Source of the DNA: Bipolaris cookei | Taxonomy: Eukaryota > Ascomycota > Dothideomycetes > Pleosporales > Pleosporaceae | DNA: 64,000 nucleotides | Assembly (NCBI GenBank): GCA_002286855.1 | Contig: NRSV01000050.1 | Span: forward strand, 131,775 to 195,774 | Direction of reading: 5' to 3' | In this document: in pieces, positions 59,181 to 64,000 of the stretch | Layout: each line of letters starts with the position of its first letter | How positions within the stretch are numbered: the stretch's first letter is position 1 | Notes under the pieces: generated by a model | Database searches by the model: none | The model's input: the letters and a program-made list of their open reading frames with translations, nothing else | Told to the model about the DNA's origin: nothing | Program-made: the position numbers and the translations under genes

Positions 59181-59744
59181 AGCTTTCGTTGCAGAAACAG
59201 AGTCATTGCCATGCTTGTTTGCCAACGTCCGCGGAAACGGAAAGTAGTCACGAGGGAAAAAGAGATAATAGAGACCCAATGGCTTGGTTCCGCGCCGGGG
59301 CGGCGGGACAATCGTCACGGCAAAGACTCCTTCAAGGCTCGTGCTGGGCTGACACTCCCGGAACCACATTACCGTCGTTATTGTCATGGGGGCGGGGGCG
59401 TACCCACTCTTTGCGTGCGTGAGTCGGTGGCATTCGCGATTATTGCTTCTCTTGGATTTTCCAAGTGGAATTCCGCCTTGGTAAGTGAGGCCTAGCTTTG
59501 AGGTACTAAAAAGTCCAGGCCAAGTTTCACAATGTTTTGGCGGTGGAGTGTGAGCGCGTACGCGACCACTACGAGTTTTGTTGATAGTGAGTAAGTATGT
59601 TGTTTCGGGGCGAGGGTATTGTGAAAACGTGGCCATGGGGAAAAGGAAAATAGGGTATGCGTGCGGCCGAAGCGTCTACGAGTCCTAGCTTGTGGCTATG
59701 ACTTGTAAATTCGTACGAGGTTCGCCATTGGAGAGAGCATGTTG

Positions 59745-59769
59745 AATAATAATAATAATAATAATAATA
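59745..59769 (+). repeat. AAT trinucleotide microsatellite
   Basis: Uninterrupted AAT repeat, about eight copies. Confidence 0.9.
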
Positions 59770-61405
59770 GCGTGAAGATTAATAAGAAAACGACAAAGTG
59801 GTACAGTAATTGCCATGTTGCATGATGGGAAAAAAGCAAAAAAATGTGTCACGGTACGGGCTCACAGGCGGGAGAGACAGGTACAAGTGCAGATTCTATT
59901 GCTACAGACTAGTCGGACGGACTCTTACTACAGGTAGTGCAGAGTGGTAGACAAGACGTAGCTCAAATGGCTACTTCGGGCAAGGCTGCGATCGCTTTTT
60001 GCAGAATCCAGGTGCGGGACCGAGTATCCGGATTCTATGTGCGGCCAATCAGTGCGCGGCGTACCAACTTTCTCGGCCAGCGTCGTGACAAAAAGAGTGC
60101 ATTTCTGATGTGAGACCTGCTCAATCTGGTGCTTCAGGTAAAATCACAAGCCACTTCCTCGGAGACGTAGCCGAGCAAGTATGAGTCGTAATTGGCTCAG
60201 AGTTTGGGCGCAGACCTATTATTTGTTGAGGCCCAAGGTGCGCCGCATGCAAGAGGAATGAGGCGCTCATTTTTTTTCCTGCGGGAATATCAGCCGTTGG
60301 GTGGCAATTGGGACAAAAGCTTCCTACTGCGGTGTTTAACAAGAGAAATTATATACACTTCTTGCAGTCATAGGCTGAGGCACTGTTTAGTGGAGAAAAA
60401 AAAACCTGGGTGTTGTGACGGTGACATGCTTAAATGTGGCTTATCCAGGGGTCAGGTATTGACATGGTAGGATACATATGCAAAAGTCTCTCCGCGGTAT
60501 GAATACCATGACGAAGCTCTCAAGCAGCTGATGAAGACGCATGGTCCATGATAAGCAGTCCGGTGTGGACGCTCACACCGCTTGCCGCGGAGCTTGCTTT
60601 GACAATGGGCGGTGGAGGTCGGTCTCGAGGTGTTTCGGCATGGACTGGCGAAACAGAGTGGACCATTGGCATTTCAGATGGCGCAGTCGTGCTAATTGGG
60701 CTCCCACGTTACCTCGAGGAACTCGGGCTGTCGGGCTCTGTGACATTCACTGGCTTGACGCACTAGGCTTGGCTGACTAGGCGTGGTTGGGTCGAGGTAG
60801 CATTTGTCGACTAATCAAAGGACCGAAGGAATTCGGAGGGCATGAATCAGGGTAGTGAGTATCATTCTGGATGGGAACGAGTGGAGACGGGGAGATAGTG
60901 GGGCGATCTGATGATGTACTTCAAAATCGTGGTGATGCGTGGGTGGGTGGGTGTAAGTAACGAGGAAAGGAGAGCCGATAACGCTTGCCCTCCCCTAGTG
61001 CGCGGGTTGTTATGGTTGCTGTTGAACATACCGCCTTATGGGCGGGGCGCATGCCTGTATGCCCAGGGGCGCAAAAGGATTGCATCATGGTTTGGAGGAT
61101 GCGATGGCTTGCGGACAGATCTAGATGAGATCTGACATGCCCCCCACGCTAGTCGAGGTGCCGCCGGGTACAAAGGCCGACACCAGTATATACCCCAAAA
61201 CCACAACAAGTGCAACACCCCAGGCGACCCTTGACAGGGTGACACATGCTCGAAATAATGTCCCGCTGCTCTGGTAGTGGTCAGTCCCAGAAGGACGGGA
61301 TTCAATAGCACAACTTCCAATCATCTGTGTTGTGTCATCCCCTCTGTCATACTCGATTGCCCGTCACCGCTTAGTCGCAGACCTGTTCAACGGAACACGA
61401 ACCCG

Positions 61406-61627
61406 ATGGCCTCCAATATTGTGCGGGCCGCACTTGTGTGCTCAAGGTCCGTGTCGCGGGGCCAGTTTCAGGTACCCAGCCGGCAGATGCAGTACCAGTT
61501 GTTGGGTGGTATTGCGAAACACACGTTCAGGCAAAGTGATTCCCATCATGACAACGCCACAGAGGGTTGTAGTTTCGGCAAGAACTGTATAGTTTTCCCA
61601 AGGATTTTCATATACGATGTGGCGTAA
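61406..61627 (+). CDS. hypothetical 73-aa ORF (weak)
   Basis: Starts MASNIVRAALVCSRSVSRGQ, which looks like a short mitochondrial-type presequence, but then lacks any known domain. It is short, unsupported by splice evidence and set in a gene-poor region. It may be the first exon of an undetected gene or chance. Confidence 0.15.
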   Translation: MASNIVRAALVCSRSVSRGQFQVPSRQMQYQLLGGIAKHTFRQSDSHHDNATEGCSFGKNCIVFPRIFIYDVA

Positions 61628-62201
61628 AGGCTACACACGACAAACACATGTGTAAGCCAAGTACATCCTGAAGGATTATCTAACTAGGTACAATGTCCTG
61701 GCATGCAGAAAGGCAACATGGGGCCTCTTCGTGCTCGCTATAAGGTATACGCAGTACCGGGTCTTTGCCGTTGAGTAGCTGAAGAATAAGGTATTATATA
61801 CGCTCTGTTGCGCAGTAAGAGTGGATGGTATACCAAACGATACGTGGCAATGAAACCTGTAGCGCACTCTGCACTATCGATGATGCATTCGTTCAACCGA
61901 GCGTAAGACATTCGTACGTACATTGGGAAGTGTTCAAGGAACCCCGAAAGCGGTAGTTCTGGATCGATCATGGGTATTCGGAGTGGTCGCGTGCTATACG
62001 TCTGGAGTGGGGACCATTGCGGTTGGTCTTGATGAGGCGTATCGAGGTAGTTTGTGGGACATGTGGTCTGGATCAGATGCAAGGTGAGGAGGCGGAGCCG
62101 TATTACTGGTGACAGAGGTCCAAGTGGTAGGTGGGAGGGGTCGAGTGAGTGAGTTGTCGACGTTGCCCAGGGTGGATGTGAGTTGAGGACACATGTGGTG
62201 G

Positions 62202-62751
62202 CTAAACCTTGTGAGAAGGGCGAGTGCTGATATGGCCAAGATATATCTTTTGGTCCTCTTCGTCATCCGTGAGCAGGTCTTCGCCAGGGTAGTCGTTGAC
62301 ATCGTCCTCAAGCATTTGAAAAGTCTCTGCATAGGCACGCGATGGGACAGATTCTGGCGAAACGAGAAGGGAAGCGACGTCCATCTTGATTGGTCTCGGG
62401 TACAAGTGTTCGTTAGGGTCTTGAACGAACCAGCCAACGCTCTGCGTATGGTCGGCCAACTTGACTTGAGGCATGTCGAGGGGAGCGAATCTCTCGGCCA
62501 AGATCTTGCGCAGCACGCGCTCAACCTGCTCGTCTGTAGGGCCATGGGTGAGCTGCTTCTGCTCCAGTCGGAGTATACGCTCGTTCATCTTCCGGAAACA
62601 CAGCTCTGTTCTTCGCATAAACTCATGGCTGCAATGGTTAGTATGGGTGTTCAACTGTCCGGGGGGGGGGCACTGCAGATTACACATACTACCATGATGC
62701 GATTCGTTCGAAGGACTGGTTGATCATTTGCAACTGGTAGGAGAAAGACAT
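62202..62751 (-). CDS. hypothetical spliced protein, about 161 aa
   Basis: Exons are complement(62693..62751) and complement(62202..62628) with a 64-bp intron (GTAGTA..ACTAACCATTGCAG, a textbook branch site). The product starts MSFSYQLQMINQSFERIASW (the last residue changes with splicing) and continues HEFMRRTELCFRKMNERILR, a likely coiled helix. It then has VERVLRKILAERFAPLDMPQV, SVGWFVQDPNEHLYPRPI and an acidic end with EDDVNDYPGEDLLTDDEED. No family recognised; possibly restricted to this lineage. A further 3' exon is possible because GTTTAG follows CACAAG at the end of the frame. The intron contains a run of ten C on the sense strand. Confidence 0.6.
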
Positions 62752-64000
62752 GTTGAGCTATGAGGACGAGGTAAGGGAGGACGGCAGCTATGTAGTAAAT
62801 GAGGCGCTTTGGAGGCAATGGATTTACGGCAGGGCAGTAATTAGACTTGAAAGGGCAATGGTTACGGGATGGAGGCGCTAGGGGAAGGGGGGGCAATCGG
62901 TTGGACAGGTGGGATGTCTGATATATACGAGGGTGGGAGACGGATGTTCCTAGAGAGGCGGCTCGTGTGGCACATAATGAGCCTGACCTCGGGCATGCAG
63001 TAGGGTGGGTAGGGCGCGGCAGGGTCCACTGCTGGCGGGATGGCTTGAGGGTTGGTTTGGTTGGCCAGGAGAGAGTGCACGACGAGGGGCCAATCAGGGC
63101 CAGGCAGGTGTGGGCGTAGAGGATGACCTGAGGGGGTGTTTGATGGGTGGATATGCTGAGGGAGTGTAGGTGGTGCTAGTGTGCGAAAGGTGCCGGCGGA
63201 GATCAGTGGGCAGCTGAGGGGGGTCCGGCTGTCAGGCGGAAGAGCCGTATACGACGGGCCAGGACAGAGACAGACCGGTCGTCGCGTGGGATGGGGTGAA
63301 TGCAGGGGCGTGGCCAGGGCGAGCACCCCGTCGGCGGGATCGACGATGGAGGCGTGGACTAGCGCGTCTGGGTGAAGGAGGATACCTACGCAGCTCTGGA
63401 GCAGAGCACACAGCCACGGCCGGTGTCTGCGACCAAGGACAGCAGCTCGTAGCCACCTCCCCGCCGGGCACGCTGCCAGTTGCCAGAAGGCCAATCTGGG
63501 TCATGACGTGAGGCCATGGCCGGCCAGGGCTCGCGCTTCCGACTGCCTTGGCTAGCCACTCCCCGCCGTCGTGGCCGCCGTGGCCCTCGTCGTAACCTGA
63601 CCACTGCCAGAGCTAAGCGCGCATCAATTCGCCGAATGGCCTCAAGGCGCCCCAGCACGATGCGAACAAGGCTGTCTGGCGACGATGTCCATGGCAACGG
63701 CGTTTCCCGACCGGGTCTCGTCGAGCATTTGCTGCTTGGCCCGCTGTCGCCGCTAGGCCCAGTGCGGCTGCAGCAACAGCGTGCGTCTCGGCAACACTTC
63801 CTATTGCCCGTTACTCACCCCCCTCCTCATCGGTACACGTCCTGCACGCGAAGCGGCCGGACGGCTTCAAACACCTGTTCTCCGCCCTTGGCCCCGACTG
63901 TCCATGCCGAGTCAGCTCCTGGGCCTCCTACGTGCTACTTAACAGCTACTTAACAAAACCTTTTCACAAATGCCCATCCCCAAACCCCATGCCGCCCAGC
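62752..64000. other. GC-rich right end of the window, no supported gene
   Basis: Upstream region of the small hypothetical gene plus about 1 kb of GC-rich DNA. Overlapping frames of 60-210 codons on both strands are Pro/Arg/Ala-rich and look like composition artefacts. A plus-strand gene could begin beyond the window edge; the C/T-rich stretch near 63780-63990 would suit a promoter. Confidence 0.4.

Larger units (their letters stand above)
57949..62201. other. 4.25-kb gene-poor region between convergent genes
   Basis: Contains terminators for the two flanking genes, T-rich and simple-sequence tracts, and only weak frames (a 230-codon minus-strand frame at 58944-59636 and a 73-codon plus-strand frame at 61406-61627). 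None has a recognisable domain. No tRNA-like boxes or mobile-element coding were seen by eye. The region 58560-59200 is rich in homopolymers (T and A runs, CCTT-type tracts). Confidence 0.5.

Noticed and set aside
58944..59636. 230-codon minus-strand frame
   Set aside because: Crosses A/T homopolymers and a TTTC repeat (translated as Lys-rich runs) and shows no recognisable domain. Kept only as part of the gene-poor region.
61994..62545. 183-codon minus-strand frame
   Set aside because: Out of frame with and overlapping the spliced gene at 62202-62751, which has better splice signals and a more protein-like composition.
62862..63494. 210-codon minus-strand frame at the right end
   Set aside because: Pro/His/Ser/Arg low complexity in GC-rich DNA, with a competing frame on the other strand and no domain.
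1..64000. tRNA, rRNA, CRISPR and intact transposon genes
   Set aside because: A visual scan of both strands found no B-box-like tRNA sequence, no spaced direct-repeat array, and no transposase or reverse transcriptase motifs. A covariance-model search could still find a divergent small RNA.

Overview
This window reads as nuclear DNA of a filamentous ascomycete (Pezizomycotina). The evidence is 24 gene models with short spliceosomal introns (51 placed by eye, mostly 42-103 bp, with GT..CTAAC/CTGAC..YAG signals), mixed strands, no operons, and fungus-specific families (Atg29, Sur7, DUF3433, Urc4). A dothideomycete is my guess, not something the sequence proves. All exon borders were set by hand from splice signals, reading-frame continuity and family knowledge; no alignment or RNA data were available.

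Layout. 1-1 kb: one weak ORF. 1-12.5 kb: APN2, COX13 and APC5 (the trio that flanks the mating-type locus in many Pezizomycotina), then CIA30 and RIM2 diverging from a 325-bp promoter, an MBA1/mL45-like gene and eIF1 (SUI1). 13-19 kb: an eight-exon gene for the ER protein Asterix (invisible as an ORF) diverging from Mediator MED12. 19.8-32.4 kb: an unrecognised 439-aa protein, ATG29, ADE1, a SUR7-family protein, RAV2/Rogdi, MET1 (siroheme) and a DUF3433 membrane protein. 34.5-38.6 kb: two tandem paralogous single-pass membrane proteins with a repeated cysteine module and a PPxY tail motif, separated by a Z-DNA-prone TG tract. 38.9-44.6 kb: URC4 and a cAMP phosphodiesterase. 44.6-48.5 kb: a 3.9-kb gene-free stretch with strong strand skew, microsatellites and a possible decayed ORF. 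48.5-58 kb: mitochondrial isoleucyl-tRNA synthetase, a UPF0183/PHAF1 protein and kinesin-5. 58-64 kb: sparse, with one small spliced gene of unknown function.

Themes. Most genes are housekeeping: DNA repair, cell cycle (APC5, kinesin-5), transcription (MED12), translation (eIF1, IleRS), mitochondrial biogenesis (COX13, CIA30, RIM2, MBA1-like, IleRS), autophagy (ATG29, possibly PHAF1), V-ATPase assembly (RAV2), and purine, pyrimidine and siroheme metabolism. The most novel item is the tandem pair at 34.5-38.6 kb: two proteins with the same twelve-cysteine pattern, made of two six-cysteine modules 51 residues apart, one membrane span, no signal peptide that I can see, and a PPxY motif coded right after a phase-1 intron. 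I also flag unusual gene structures (10-, 12-, 15- and 17-nt exons, a GC-AG intron, tandem acceptors, frame-preserving introns) and several non-coding structures.
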